From positions 62,001 through 126,000 of the forward strand of contig NZ_JAHUTN010000005.1 of the NCBI RefSeq assembly GCF_019209935.1: a DNA stretch of 64,000 nt, written 5' to 3'. The notes under the pieces are model-generated. The model was not told the origin of the DNA. It saw only the letters and a program-made list of their open reading frames with translations, and ran no database searches. This document shows positions 8,485 to 17,212 of this stretch, piece by piece. Position 1 is the first letter of the stretch, and the number at the start of each line of letters is the position of its first letter. Source of the DNA: Corynebacterium sp. TAE3-ERU16. GTDB taxonomy: Bacteria; Actinomycetota; Actinomycetes; Mycobacteriales; Mycobacteriaceae. The translations under genes were made by a program, and so were the position numbers.

Positions 8485-8766
8485 TTCGTGTGTTCGTGCT
8501 GATGGCAGGCTTCCCCCGTCATCCGTTCCTCCGCACACGCGGCGTACCATGGGGGATGACGGAGATCCGCCGCCGTGGCCACCGCGAACGGCCACCGGGC
8601 CGCGGAGGCCACGGTGTGGTGGAGATGCTGAGGTGGATTCCCGTTTCCGGGAACTTTTCCGGGTCCGTGGCCGACTACTGTGGGAGGCTCTCACGGGACG
8701 GGAACCCCACGGTGTCCCACGCTTCCGGCCGGGGTAGGCCGCCAACCGACGATCATGGAGTTGATT
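8485..8766. other. Intergenic region before the copper operon
   Basis: No gene is supported here. It holds the candidate promoter and dyad of the CopC operon described separately. An open frame that begins upstream crosses tRNA-Val and runs into copC; I regard it as spurious. Confidence 0.5.
8638..8681 (+). promoter_or_regulatory. Candidate promoter and operator dyad of the copC operon
   Basis: A 16-bp dyad TTCCCG-tttc-CGGGAA (8638-8653) ends where a -35 would lie for the -10-like TACTGT at 8676-8681. The arrangement suggests a repressor or activator site. It does not match the CsoR or CopR boxes I know. Confidence 0.35.
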
Positions 8767-9372
8767 GTGACCCGACATTACGGACATCGGCACCGCAGAC
8801 GTGCGGCTCTGGTCGTGACTGCGCTGTGTACCCCCGTCATGGTGCTCGGGTGCCAGTCAGGACTGGGTCCGTCCTGGTCCGGGGGTGTCGCGGTCGCACA
8901 TGACGTTGTCCTGGACTCGACGCCTGCCGACGGTGCCACGGTCGATGAGTTCCCCCGCGAGATCGTCCTCGAGTTCTCGGGGATTCCCCGGGACAGCTTC
9001 AACACAGTTGCGGTGAGTGACACCGACACCTCCACCGTCCTGTTCAGCGATGAACCTGCGCTGGACAACCAGGTTGTCTCGGTCACAGTGCCTGAGGACA
9101 TCCATCCTGGGCCGGGGCATTACACGGTCGGTTTCCAGATCACGTCCTCCGACGGTCACGCCACCCGGGGACGGACGACCTTCACAGTGTCGGACGGTGC
9201 GGCGTCCCCCTCGGAGCCGTCCGGTTCATCACCGGCAACCAGTTCGGGGGATTCCACTGACCGGTCAGGTTCAGCGGAGTCCCCGTCACCAGTTCCAGCC
9301 GTCGCCGTCGGTGGCGGTCTGCTCCTGCTTCTTCTCATGGTCGCAGGCATGATCATCAAAAAGAGAAAGTGA
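8767..9372 (+). CDS. CopC-domain copper-binding protein with C-terminal membrane anchor
   Basis: About 201 residues. An arginine-rich N-terminus leads into a signal peptide, then a CopC-type beta-sandwich. The mature domain begins AHDVVLDSTPADG, so the alanine-His start gives the usual N-terminal Cu(II) ligand, and SSDGHATRG carries the second conserved histidine. A Ser/Pro/Thr-rich linker and a C-terminal hydrophobic helix ending KKRK anchor it to the outside of the membrane. The GTG at 8767 is 6 nt after GGAG; ATG 8755 is an alternative start. It heads a cluster with a PCuAC chaperone and a DyP peroxidase, so it probably binds or delivers extracytoplasmic copper. Confidence 0.87.
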   Translation: MTRHYGHRHRRRAALVVTALCTPVMVLGCQSGLGPSWSGGVAVAHDVVLDSTPADGATVDEFPREIVLEFSGIPRDSFNTVAVSDTDTSTVLFSDEPALDNQVVSVTVPEDIHPGPGHYTVGFQITSSDGHATRGRTTFTVSDGAASPSEPSGSSPATSSGDSTDRSGSAESPSPVPAVAVGGGLLLLLLMVAGMIIKKRK

Positions 9373-9379
9373 GTCCCAC

Positions 9380-10111
9380 ATGACCACCCGTACACTCAGC
9401 CGTATCTCCATCGCCACCCTCGCCGTTGCGGCGTTCGCGCTCGCCGGCTGCTCGGATTCCACCAAGGACTCCGTCGATGACGCGGCATCCGCTGTCACCT
9501 CGGCGGCCGCCGAGGCCGGTGACGACGCCAAGGATGCAGCCAAGGACGCGGGCGACAAGGTGAAGGAGGGGGCCGAGGACGCCAGGGACGCCGCCGAGGA
9601 GGCGGGCCGGAAGGCGAAGGACGGTGCCGAGGACGCCAAGGACGCCGCCGAGGGAACACTCACGGCGGAGACCGTCCACCTCCACGACGGTTTCGTGAAG
9701 GCCATGCCCGCCGGTGCCGGTATGACCGCGATCTTCGGCATGCTGGAGAACCACACGGATCACGAGATCAACCTGACCGGGTTCACCACGTCGCTCGGTA
9801 AGGCCGACTACGAGATCCATGAGGTGGTCGACGGAAAGATGCAGGAGAAGAAGGGCGGCATCACCATCAAGGCCGGCGGTAAGCACGTCCTCGAACCCGG
9901 TGCCGACCACCTGATGATCCTGAATTACGACGGGGCCGTCGAGGCAGGTTCGACCGTCGACGTCACCCTGGAGTTCTCCGACGGGTCGAAGGTCGTCGTC
10001 AAGGATGTGCCGGTTCGTGCCATCGCGGCAGGAGAAGAGGAGTACGGATCGGACTCCGCACACGGTGACCACGACATGCATCACGACATGGACCACGACA
10101 ACGACAAGTGA
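9380..10111 (+). CDS. PCuAC-type copper chaperone lipoprotein with repeat stalk
   Basis: 243-residue lipoprotein. The lipobox LAGC places the lipidated Cys at residue 24. Residues about 33-91 form an Ala/Asp/Lys-rich stretch of about 11-residue repeats (DAKDAAKDAGD, DAKDAAEG and variants), resembling LEA-like amphipathic helix and likely acting as a stalk through the wall. Residues 96-215 are a PCuAC (DUF461) cupredoxin-like domain with Cu(I) ligands His147, Met154, His177 and Met179. The C-terminus is a His/Met/Asp tail (HGDHDMHHDMDHD) that could hold extra copper. PCuAC proteins load copper into extracytoplasmic targets such as cytochrome oxidase. The gene lies 7 nt after copC. Confidence 0.92.
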   Translation: MTTRTLSRISIATLAVAAFALAGCSDSTKDSVDDAASAVTSAAAEAGDDAKDAAKDAGDKVKEGAEDARDAAEEAGRKAKDGAEDAKDAAEGTLTAETVHLHDGFVKAMPAGAGMTAIFGMLENHTDHEINLTGFTTSLGKADYEIHEVVDGKMQEKKGGITIKAGGKHVLEPGADHLMILNYDGAVEAGSTVDVTLEFSDGSKVVVKDVPVRAIAAGEEEYGSDSAHGDHDMHHDMDHDNDK

Positions 10112-10127
10112 GTCCGCTCCGGTGCGG

Positions 10128-10159
10128 GGCCACGGTCCGCCGAAGGCGGGGCCGTGGCC
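10128..10159 (+). terminator. Hairpin between the copper chaperone and DyP genes
   Basis: GGCCACGG...CCGTGGCC arms with an inner CCGCC-GAA-GGCGG stem. There is no U-tract, so it may only attenuate transcription into the peroxidase gene. Confidence 0.5.
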
Positions 10160-10264
10160 TTCGGCCGGGACGATGATCCGGCATTCGACGCGCAGGGTGC
10201 CGGGCCCACCAGACCACCAGTTCCAACCCGCGATCGTTCCACTCTGAAAGACCGGCGATATCTC

Positions 10265-11566
10265 ATGCCTCACGAGAGCAGATCCTGTCCCGTCCCGCAC
10301 TCACTGTCCCGCCGCGGATTTCTGGCGGGGCTGTCCGCGGGTGCCGCCGGGGCCGGGCTCGCCGCCTGTGCCCCGGACACCGCGCGAGATCTGGAACCGG
10401 GGATCGAGGTCCCCGGCGACCGCGAAGGGGAGGCCTCCAGGCTCGGGAGTGAGAAGGTCCCGTTCGGCGGCGAACACCAGGCCGGCATAGCGACCCCGTT
10501 CCAGGCCCACCTCAACCTCGTGGCCTTCAGCTTCCGGGGGGAGGCGGACAGGGGGGCGGCCCGCCGGCTCATGCGGCTGTGGACGGAGGACGCGCGCAGA
10601 TTGTGTGAGGGCAGGGCACCGCTCGGTGACCTTGAACCGGAGATGGTCGATGCCCCCGCCAATCTCACCGTCACCTGTGGTTTCGGAGCCACCTTCTTCG
10701 ACATCATCGGACGCCCCGACGCCCGGCCGGAATGGCTGGGGCCACTTCCGGCATTCTCCCGCGACAAGCTGGATGACAGGTGGGGGGAGGCCGATGTGGT
10801 GCTCCAGTTGTGCTCCGACGATCCGGTCACGCTGTCCCACGCCACGCGCCACATGATCAGGGCCGGTGTCGACTACGTCTCGGTGCGCTGGTTCCAGCAG
10901 GGGTTCCTCAATTCCGACGGAACCCGCCCGGACAACGCGACACCACGGAACCTGTTCGGCCAGAAGGACGGCACGGTCAACCCGCGGACGCGGGAGGAGT
11001 TCGACGACATCGTCTGGATCGACGAGGGAGCCGACTGGCTCCGGGGCGGCACCGCTCTCGTCGTCCGACGTGTCGCGATGAACCTTGATGAGTGGGAGAT
11101 GCTCGACCGTACGTCACGGGAGGTCGTCATGGGGCGGACCCTGGACAGCGGGGCGCCGTTGACGGGTGAGCGGGAGTTCGACACGCCCGACTTCGAGGAG
11201 ACCGACTCCTACGGTCTACCGGTGATCGATCCGGCGAGCCACGTCGCCCGTTCCACGAATCCGGACGATGCGCCGCACCAGAAGATCAGGAGACGTGCCT
11301 TCAACTACGACCTTCCTCCGGAACCGGGGAGCGGACAGACATCGAACGCGGGCCTCATCTTCATCTGCTTCCAGAAGAACCCCCTCCACCAGTTCGTACC
11401 GATCCAGCGCCGGCTCGACGAGAAGGACAGGCTCAACCAGTGGATCACCCACATCGGCTCCGCGGTGTTCGCCTGCCCGCCCGGGGTGACGGACGAGGAA
11501 CGTGGAACTGGCCGGAACGACACCGGGCGCGACGCCTACTGGGGAGCCGCGCTGCTCGAGGATTGA
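10265..11566 (+). CDS. Tat-exported Dyp-type haem peroxidase
   Basis: 433 residues. The N-terminus has a twin-arginine signal (SRRGFLAGL, Arg16-17) and then LAAC (Cys35), so it may be a Tat-exported lipoprotein. The DyP hallmark GxxDG appears as GQKDG at about residues 233-237, with the catalytic aspartate. His326 in ASHVAR is the likely proximal haem ligand and the following RRRAFNY contributes the distal arginine. EfeB/YwbN and Streptomyces DtpA are the nearest functional models. There is no EfeU or EfeO nearby, so elemental iron uptake is less likely. Its place after a CopC and a PCuAC protein resembles the Streptomyces copper-trafficking operon with DtpA. ATG start with a weak ribosome binding site. 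Confidence 0.92.
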   Translation: MPHESRSCPVPHSLSRRGFLAGLSAGAAGAGLAACAPDTARDLEPGIEVPGDREGEASRLGSEKVPFGGEHQAGIATPFQAHLNLVAFSFRGEADRGAARRLMRLWTEDARRLCEGRAPLGDLEPEMVDAPANLTVTCGFGATFFDIIGRPDARPEWLGPLPAFSRDKLDDRWGEADVVLQLCSDDPVTLSHATRHMIRAGVDYVSVRWFQQGFLNSDGTRPDNATPRNLFGQKDGTVNPRTREEFDDIVWIDEGADWLRGGTALVVRRVAMNLDEWEMLDRTSREVVMGRTLDSGAPLTGEREFDTPDFEETDSYGLPVIDPASHVARSTNPDDAPHQKIRRRAFNYDLPPEPGSGQTSNAGLIFICFQKNPLHQFVPIQRRLDEKDRLNQWITHIGSAVFACPPGVTDEERGTGRNDTGRDAYWGAALLED

Positions 11567-11576
11567 TCGGGCGGGC

Positions 11577-11582
11577 TAAGAT
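11577..11582 (+). promoter_or_regulatory. Possible thrS -10 box
   Basis: TAAGAT just after the peroxidase stop codon. It would give thrS a leader of about 210 nt. No T-box elements or threonine-rich leader peptide are visible in that leader. Confidence 0.35.
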
Positions 11583-11798
11583 GATGGCTGACAGTTCGGC
11601 CGGTCCGGTCCAACCGCCGTGACGCATCGCGTAACCCGGAGGTGAATCGGGTCGGCGTCGGTCCACCTGACGTCCTGGCGCGGGGGCCGTTCGCAACCGG
11701 TGCACACCGTTGCCGGACGGGACTGTCCCACCACCGTGAACGGGAGCCGGCCAGGTATGCCGGTCCCGCCGAGCGCAAGAAGGAGCGCGACCAGCATC

Positions 11799-13862
11799 GT
11801 GTGCACGACAGATAATTCTCAACACGGATCCCACCCGTCATTCCGGGTTCCCGCTGGCACCGCCGTCGGTGCGGCGATGCGGGAACTGGAGCTCCCGAAC
11901 AAGGGGGAGGACGCCATCGTCTGTGTCGCTGACGCGGACGGGGCCCTTTTCGACCTCTCCCACGTTCCGGATGCGGATTCCGCATTCTTCCCCGTCCCCG
12001 CGAACACCGAGGCCGGTCGGTCGGTCATCCGGCACTCCTGCGCACACGTTCTCGCACAGGCGGTCCAGGCCGAGTTCCCCGGAACGAAGCTAGGTATCGG
12101 TCCCGCGATCGACGGTGGTTTCTACTACGACTTCGACGCCGCGGAACCGTTCACCCCGGAGGATCTCCGTACGCTGGAGAAGCGGATGAAGAAGATCATC
12201 AAGTCGGGCCAGAGGTTCGAGCGCCGTGTCTACCCGAGCCTCGACGCCGCGCGGGAGGAACTCGCGGGTGAGCCCTACAAACTCGAGCTGATCGAGGACA
12301 AGGGTTCCGTCGATCCCGATTCGGATGAGGCGACGGAGGTCGGTGCAGGCGAGCTGACCGGCTACTACAACGTCAATCCCCGCACCGGAGAACCCGAGTG
12401 GTACGACCTCTGTCGTGGGCCACACGTCCCGACGACGCGCTACATCCCGGCCTTCGCGCTGACCCGCAGCTCCGCGGCCTACTGGCGTGGCGACCAGCGC
12501 AACGCCGGTCTCCAGCGGATCTACGGCACGGCCTGGGAGACGAAGGAGGCCCTCGAGGAGTACCAGACGATGCTCGCCGAGGCTGAGAAGCGTGACCACC
12601 GGCGGCTGGGCACCGAACTCGACCTGTTCAGTTTCCCCGATGAGATCGGATCCGGATTCCCGGTGTTCCACCCGAACGGCGGCATCGTCCGTCTGGAGAT
12701 GGAGGAGCACTCCCGCAGGAGGCACATCAACGCCGGATACAGCTTCGTCAACACGCCGCACCTGACCAAGGGCGAGCTCTTCGCGAAGTCCGGTCACCTC
12801 GACTTCTACGCCGACGGCATGTTCCCGCCGATGCAGCTCGACGGGGAGACGGACGCCGACGGCAACGTGACCAAGCAGGCGCAGGACTACTACGCCAAGC
12901 CCATGAACTGCCCGATGCACAACCTGATCTTCGCGTCCCGTGGGCGGAGCTACCGGGAGCTGCCGCTGCGGTTGTTCGAGTTCGGAACCGTCTACCGCTA
13001 CGAGAAGTCCGGCGTGATCCACGGACTCACCCGCGCCCGGGGATTCACCCAGGACGACGCCCACATCTACTGCACCGACGATCAGCTCGAGACCGAACTG
13101 ACGACGGTCCTGGAGTTCGTCATCTCGCTGCTCCGCGACTACGGACTCGACGACTTCTACCTGGAACTGTCGACCCGTGACGACGACAAGAGCGTCGGGT
13201 CCGACGAGATCTGGGAGCGGTCCACGGCGATTCTCGAGCGCGTCGCCCACAACTCCGGCCTGGAGCTCGTCCCGGACCCGGGCGGAGCCGCGTTCTACGG
13301 GCCGAAGATCTCCGTCCAGGCCAGGGACGCCATCGGAAGGACCTGGCAGATGTCGACCGTGCAGCTCGACTTCAACCTGCCCGAACGGTTCAACCTCGAG
13401 TACACGGCCTCCGACGGGACCAAGAAGCGCCCGATCATGATCCACCGGGCCCTGTTCGGCTCGATCGAGCGGTTCTTCGGTGTCCTCCTCGAGCACTACG
13501 CCGGTGCATTCCCCGCGTGGCTCGCTCCGCACCAGGTGGTCGGTATCCCCGTGGCCGACGACTTCGCACCGCACCTCGAGTCGGTCTGCGAGCGGCTCCG
13601 CCGCGCAGGTATCCGTGCGGAGGTCGACACCTCCGACGACAGGATGCAGAAGAAGATCCGCAACCACACCACCGGCAAGGTCCCCTTCATGCTCCTCGCC
13701 GGCGCCCGGGACGTGGAAGCGGGGGCGGTGAGCTTCCGGTTCCTGGATGGTAGCCAGGTCAACGGGGTCCCGGTCGACCAGGCGGTCGAACTGATCACCG
13801 CCTGGGTGCGGGACCGGATCAACGATCAACCGAATGAGGAACGCCTTGCGGAACGCCGCTGA
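11799..13862 (+). CDS. thrS: Threonyl-tRNA synthetase
   Basis: 687-residue class II synthetase that charges tRNA-Thr. Domain order is an N-terminal TGS domain (about residues 10-75), the editing domain with [12 protein letters not shown] (a HxxxH site), the catalytic core with motif 2 ([19 protein letters not shown]) and motif 3 ([13 protein letters not shown]), and the C-terminal anticodon-binding domain. Conserved zinc ligands are in KPMNCPMH and later histidines. The GTG at 11799 sits 13 nt after AAGGAG and matches the usual start of corynebacterial ThrS; in-frame starts further upstream would add residues of no domain value. First gene of the run into HIT, pgsA, patA and pimA. Confidence 0.95.
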   Translation: MCTTDNSQHGSHPSFRVPAGTAVGAAMRELELPNKGEDAIVCVADADGALFDLSHVPDADSAFFPVPANTEAGRSVIRHSCAHVLAQAVQAEFPGTKLGIGPAIDGGFYYDFDAAEPFTPEDLRTLEKRMKKIIKSGQRFERRVYPSLDAAREELAGEPYKLELIEDKGSVDPDSDEATEVGAGELTGYYNVNPRTGEPEWYDLCRGPHVPTTRYIPAFALTRSSAAYWRGDQRNAGLQRIYGTAWETKEALEEYQTMLAEAEKRDHRRLGTELDLFSFPDEIGSGFPVFHPNGGIVRLEMEEHSRRRHINAGYSFVNTPHLTKGELFAKSGHLDFYADGMFPPMQLDGETDADGNVTKQAQDYYAKPMNCPMHNLIFASRGRSYRELPLRLFEFGTVYRYEKSGVIHGLTRARGFTQDDAHIYCTDDQLETELTTVLEFVISLLRDYGLDDFYLELSTRDDDKSVGSDEIWERSTAILERVAHNSGLELVPDPGGAAFYGPKISVQARDAIGRTWQMSTVQLDFNLPERFNLEYTASDGTKKRPIMIHRALFGSIERFFGVLLEHYAGAFPAWLAPHQVVGIPVADDFAPHLESVCERLRRAGIRAEVDTSDDRMQKKIRNHTTGKVPFMLLAGARDVEAGAVSFRFLDGSQVNGVPVDQAVELITAWVRDRINDQPNEERLAERR

Positions 13863-14460
13863 TGACGAACGGGTGCCCGAGGGAGCCGTGATCGACCGGG
13901 GCGCGGGGGTTCCCGACCGCCTCGTCCGGCTCTGGGCGCCGTACCGGATGAGCTACATCGCCGACTCCGGCGCGGAGAGCCGTTCGGAAGCCGGAGCCTC
14001 CACCGACCGGCGGGATCCCTTCCTGAGGATTCCCGAGCTCGACGATGAGGAAGGGCTCATCGTCGCCCGGGGCGAGTCTGTCTACTGCGTCCTCAATCTG
14101 TACCCGTACAACTCCGGGCACATGATGGTCGTCCCCTACCGCAAGGTGGCGAACCTCGAGGACCTCACCGCCGAGGAGTCCGGAGAGCTGATGGCGTTCG
14201 CGCAGACCGCCGTGCGGGCCGTGAAGTCGGTGTCGCACCCGGACGCCATCAACGTCGGGCTGAACCTGGGCCGGGCCTCCGGGGGCTCCGTCGGGGACCA
14301 CCTGCACCTGCACATCGTCCCACGGTGGGCCGGGGACGCCAGCTTCATGACGGTCATCAGCGGCACCAAGGTGCTGCCGCAGCTGCTGCGTGACACCAGG
14401 AAGCTGCTGGCTGAGGCGTGGGCGGGACTGGAGAACACATCGGGAGTGACGAATGCTTAG
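13834..14460 (+). CDS. HIT-family nucleotide hydrolase/phosphorylase
   Basis: 208 residues with the histidine triad HLHLH at 156-160 ([12 protein letters not shown]) and the upstream [16 protein letters not shown] of the HIT fold. Members nearest to this one (Rv2613c type) act on Ap4A-like dinucleotides, by inference. The ATG at 13834 lies inside the last 29 nt of thrS. GTG 13873 and GTG 13888 are shorter options, and none has a strong ribosome binding site. Residues about 45-60 form a low-complexity insert before the domain. The order thrS-HIT-pgsA-patA-pimA is the standard mycolata order. Confidence 0.88.
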   Translation: MRNALRNAADDERVPEGAVIDRGAGVPDRLVRLWAPYRMSYIADSGAESRSEAGASTDRRDPFLRIPELDDEEGLIVARGESVYCVLNLYPYNSGHMMVVPYRKVANLEDLTAEESGELMAFAQTAVRAVKSVSHPDAINVGLNLGRASGGSVGDHLHLHIVPRWAGDASFMTVISGTKVLPQLLRDTRKLLAEAWAGLENTSGVTNA

Positions 14461-15103
14461 TGCACGAGGCCGGCGTCCGGCGGCAGTTGTGGTGGAACCC
14501 GTCGCACGGGCGATGCTCAGGCTGGGGATCTCCCCGAACACGATCACGGTGGCTTCGGCGTCGCTGACGATCGCCCTCGCCGTGATCCTCATCCCCACCG
14601 GGCACCTGTTCGCCGCGGCTGTGTTGACCGGTCTGTTCTCGGCGTTCGACATGATCGACGGGACGATGGCGCGGATGCGGGGCGGTGGCACGAAGTACGG
14701 GGCCACCCTGGACGCCACGTGCGACCGCATAACCGACGGCGCGCTGTTCGGTGCGATCACCTGGTGGCTCATCTACACGCACCGGGCCGCGGCCCCGGTG
14801 GTCGTCGCGGCGCTGGTGGTTCTGGTGGGTTCCCAGGTCATCTCCTACGTGAAGGCCCGTGGCGAAGCTTCGGGGCTCAAGATCGTCGGTGGGCTCATCG
14901 AACGCCCGGAACGGCTTATACTCGGTCTCCTCGGGATCGGACTCACCGGCCTCGGTGTTCCGTGGGCCATCGAGATCGCCCTGTCCGTCCTCGCGGTGGG
15001 CACGGTCCTCACCGTGATCCAGCGACTCAGATTCGCGGCACGGTCAACGGGCGCCTCGGAGAGAACCGCTCCACCGGCCGGCGCCCGCAGCTACAAAACC
15101 TAG
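14453..15103 (+). CDS. pgsA: Phosphatidylinositol phosphate synthase (CDP-alcohol phosphatidyltransferase)
   Basis: 216-residue membrane enzyme that joins CDP-diacylglycerol and inositol-3-phosphate, the first step toward phosphatidylinositol and PIMs. The CDP-OH motif is complete: Asp66, Asp69-Gly70, Ala73-Arg74, Gly83, Asp87 and Asp91 (from FDMIDGTMAR to LDATCD). About six membrane segments are visible. The ATG overlaps the HIT stop by 8 nt with GGGAG at 7 nt. Bacterial CDP-OH enzymes can also make phosphatidylglycerol phosphate; the patA-pimA neighbours fix the inositol role. Confidence 0.92.
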   Translation: MLSARGRRPAAVVVEPVARAMLRLGISPNTITVASASLTIALAVILIPTGHLFAAAVLTGLFSAFDMIDGTMARMRGGGTKYGATLDATCDRITDGALFGAITWWLIYTHRAAAPVVVAALVVLVGSQVISYVKARGEASGLKIVGGLIERPERLILGLLGIGLTGLGVPWAIEIALSVLAVGTVLTVIQRLRFAARSTGASERTAPPAGARSYKT

Positions 15104-15116
15104 GAGACACCTGTAC

Positions 15117-16091
15117 ATGGACTGCAACCACAATGATCCGGACCCCAGCGGGTGGGTCGCTGCGTTCGGGGGGGCGGTCCGTTCCGGGGACCCGGCCGCG
15201 GTCGGGTACCTCCTGGGCTGGCGTATCGTCCGGTGGCTGCCCGCCCCGGTCGCGCGGATGCTGTTCACCATCGGTGCGGATCTCGCCTCGGACGGGGGAC
15301 GGGGCATGGAGCAGCTCCGTGCGAACCTCAGCAGGGTGGTCGGTCCCGAGAACGTGACCCGCAGTCTTGTCCGCGCCTCGGTCCGTTCCTACGCCCGCTA
15401 CTGGTTGGAGGCATTCCGGCTACCTGCCCTGGCGAAGAACGATGGGTTGCTCGGGAGGCTCGCGCCGAACGTCATCGGGTTGAGCACACTCGATGCCGCG
15501 GTGGCTTCGGACCGGGGGCTGGTCCTTGTCCTCCCGCACACCGGGAACTGGGACATGGCGGGGGTGCTGATGGCCCAACGGTACGGGAGCTTCACGACGG
15601 TCGCGGAGCGGCTACGGCCCGAGGTCCTCTACGATGCGTTCGTCCGCTTCCGGACCGGGCTCGGATTCGAGGTGCTCCCGCTGACCGGTGGCCCCGCCCC
15701 CTTCCCGATACTCCGTGAGCGCCTGGAATCAGGGGGGACGGTGTGCCTGATGGGGGAGCGGGACCTCAGACAGACCGGTGTGCCGGTCGAATTCTTCGGC
15801 GAAACCGCGCGAATGCCCAGCGGGGCGGTCCGTCTGGCCAGGGACACCGGTGCCGCCCTGCACGTCGCCCACAGCTACTTCACCCCGGATGGATGGGGCT
15901 TCAGCGTTTCGGATGAGATCACCGTGGGGTCCGACATCAACGCGGGCGTCCAGAAGATGGCCGACATCTTCGCGGCCAACATCGCGGCCTACCCGGCCGA
16001 CTGGCACATGCTGCAGCCGTTGTGGCTCGCGGATCTGGATGCGGAGCGCCTCGAGCGGGGCCTGGACCGGCGGGAGGGGGGAGCCGAATGA
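15117..16091 (+). CDS. patA: Phosphatidylinositol mannoside acyltransferase
   Basis: 324 residues of the LpxL/HtrB-like lysophospholipid acyltransferase family. The catalytic HxxxxD is His141-Asp146 in LPHTGNWDM, followed by CLMGERDLRQ and the VEFFGETARMPSG substrate region. It acylates the mannose of PIM1/PIM2 at the inner membrane face. The start follows TAGGAG of the pgsA end by 11 nt, and its stop overlaps pimA in ATGA, so acyltransferase and mannosyltransferase are coupled. Equivalent by position and length to Rv2611c. Confidence 0.92.
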   Translation: MDCNHNDPDPSGWVAAFGGAVRSGDPAAVGYLLGWRIVRWLPAPVARMLFTIGADLASDGGRGMEQLRANLSRVVGPENVTRSLVRASVRSYARYWLEAFRLPALAKNDGLLGRLAPNVIGLSTLDAAVASDRGLVLVLPHTGNWDMAGVLMAQRYGSFTTVAERLRPEVLYDAFVRFRTGLGFEVLPLTGGPAPFPILRERLESGGTVCLMGERDLRQTGVPVEFFGETARMPSGAVRLARDTGAALHVAHSYFTPDGWGFSVSDEITVGSDINAGVQKMADIFAANIAAYPADWHMLQPLWLADLDAERLERGLDRREGGAE

Positions 16092-17212
16092 GGATAGGTG
16101 TCGTCTGCCCGTACTCGTTCGACGAACCCGGCGGTGTGCAGGCCCACATCATCGATGTGGCCCGCAGATTCATCGAGGCCGGACACCACGTCGAGGTCAT
16201 CGGTCCCTGCTCGCCGGACACCGAGGTCCCGGACTTCGTGGTCCGGGGAGGGCGCAGTTTTCCGTTCCGGTACAACGGTTCCGTCGCCAGACTGTCCTTC
16301 GGGCCGTGGGTCGACCGTCGGCTCCGGAGGTTCATCAGGGAGGGGAACTTCGACGTCCTGCACATTCATGAGCCGAACTCGCCGAGTTTCTCGATGGCGG
16401 CGCTCCGGCTCGCGGAAGGCCCCATCGTCGCGACGTACCACGCCTCATCGAGCGGGTCGCGGCTGCTCCGCCTGGCGCTTCCGGTGCTCCGTCCGATGCT
16501 GGAGAAGATCCGGGGAGGTATCGCCGTCTCCGAGATGGCGCGGCGATGGCAGGTCGAACAACTGGGAGGTGACCCGATCCTGATCCCGAACGGGGTGGAC
16601 ACCGGGTTCTTCGCTGCCGCCCGTGCCGATCATGAGCGCGCCGTGGCGGCTGGGCGCTCACCCGGTTCCGACGACAGGAGACCCGAGATCGTGTTCCTGG
16701 GTCGCATCGACGAACCCCGGAAGGGGCTCGACATCCTGCTCCGGGCGCTGGCGAAGCTGGACAGGGACGTCCACTGCACCGTCATCGGAGGAGGGACACC
16801 GCGGTCCATGAATTCAGTCAGCTTCGTGGGCCGTGTGAGCGACGCGGAGAAGGCGGCGATACTCGGCGCCGCGGACATCTACGTGGCCCCCAACACCGGC
16901 GGGGAGTCCTTCGGGATCGTGCTCGTGGAGGCGATGGCCGCCGGAGCTGTCGTCCTGGCCAGTGACCTCGAGGCATTCGCCGCGGTCTGTGACGTGGAAG
17001 CCGAGCAGCCGGCCGGGGTGTTGTTTGCCGTCGGATCAGACGGCGACCTCGCGGAGAAACTGGGCACGCTCCTGGACGACGGGAACCTACGGCGGGCCCT
17101 GATCGATGCGGGACACCGGCGGGCCGGGAAGTACGACTGCCGGGCGGTCGCCGACAAGGTTCTCGAGGTCTACCGGACCGTCGACGACGGCTCGGGGGTG
17201 CGGTTGTGCTGA
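16088..17212 (+). CDS. pimA: Phosphatidylinositol alpha-mannosyltransferase
   Basis: 374-residue GT4 glycosyltransferase that transfers mannose from GDP-mannose to the 2-position of phosphatidylinositol on the inner leaflet. The N-terminal MRIGVVCPYSFDEPGGVQ carries the glycine-rich loop; VLHIHEPNSPS leads into the acceptor domain; GESFGIVLVEAMAAG at about residues 271-285 holds the conserved glutamates for nucleotide-sugar binding. The start overlaps the acyltransferase stop and the protein has the family's normal length. Confidence 0.95.
   Translation: MRIGVVCPYSFDEPGGVQAHIIDVARRFIEAGHHVEVIGPCSPDTEVPDFVVRGGRSFPFRYNGSVARLSFGPWVDRRLRRFIREGNFDVLHIHEPNSPSFSMAALRLAEGPIVATYHASSSGSRLLRLALPVLRPMLEKIRGGIAVSEMARRWQVEQLGGDPILIPNGVDTGFFAAARADHERAVAAGRSPGSDDRRPEIVFLGRIDEPRKGLDILLRALAKLDRDVHCTVIGGGTPRSMNSVSFVGRVSDAEKAAILGAADIYVAPNTGGESFGIVLVEAMAAGAVVLASDLEAFAAVCDVEAEQPAGVLFAVGSDGDLAEKLGTLLDDGNLRRALIDAGHRRAGKYDCRAVADKVLEVYRTVDDGSGVRLC

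Noticed and set aside
8295..8903. 202-codon plus-strand frame
   Set aside because: It crosses tRNA-Val(CAC) and its terminator and overlaps copC. A TACCAT box before an internal ATG at 8556 looked leaderless, but the frame still runs into copC.
10265..11566. Part of an EfeUOB iron uptake operon
   Set aside because: No EfeU permease or EfeO protein is nearby; the neighbours are copper proteins.
11567..11798. Possible T-box or threonine attenuator before thrS
   Set aside because: No T-box sequence or specifier arrangement is seen, and the only short frame after the possible promoter (about 13 codons) has no threonine codons.
12090..13829. 579-codon open frame antisense to thrS
   Set aside because: Complementary shadow of a clear synthetase gene in GC-rich DNA; the composition is that of a mirrored frame and it has no domain or ribosome binding site. 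The same holds for the long antisense frames over aspS (45757-47820), pdxS, tesB, alaS and others.
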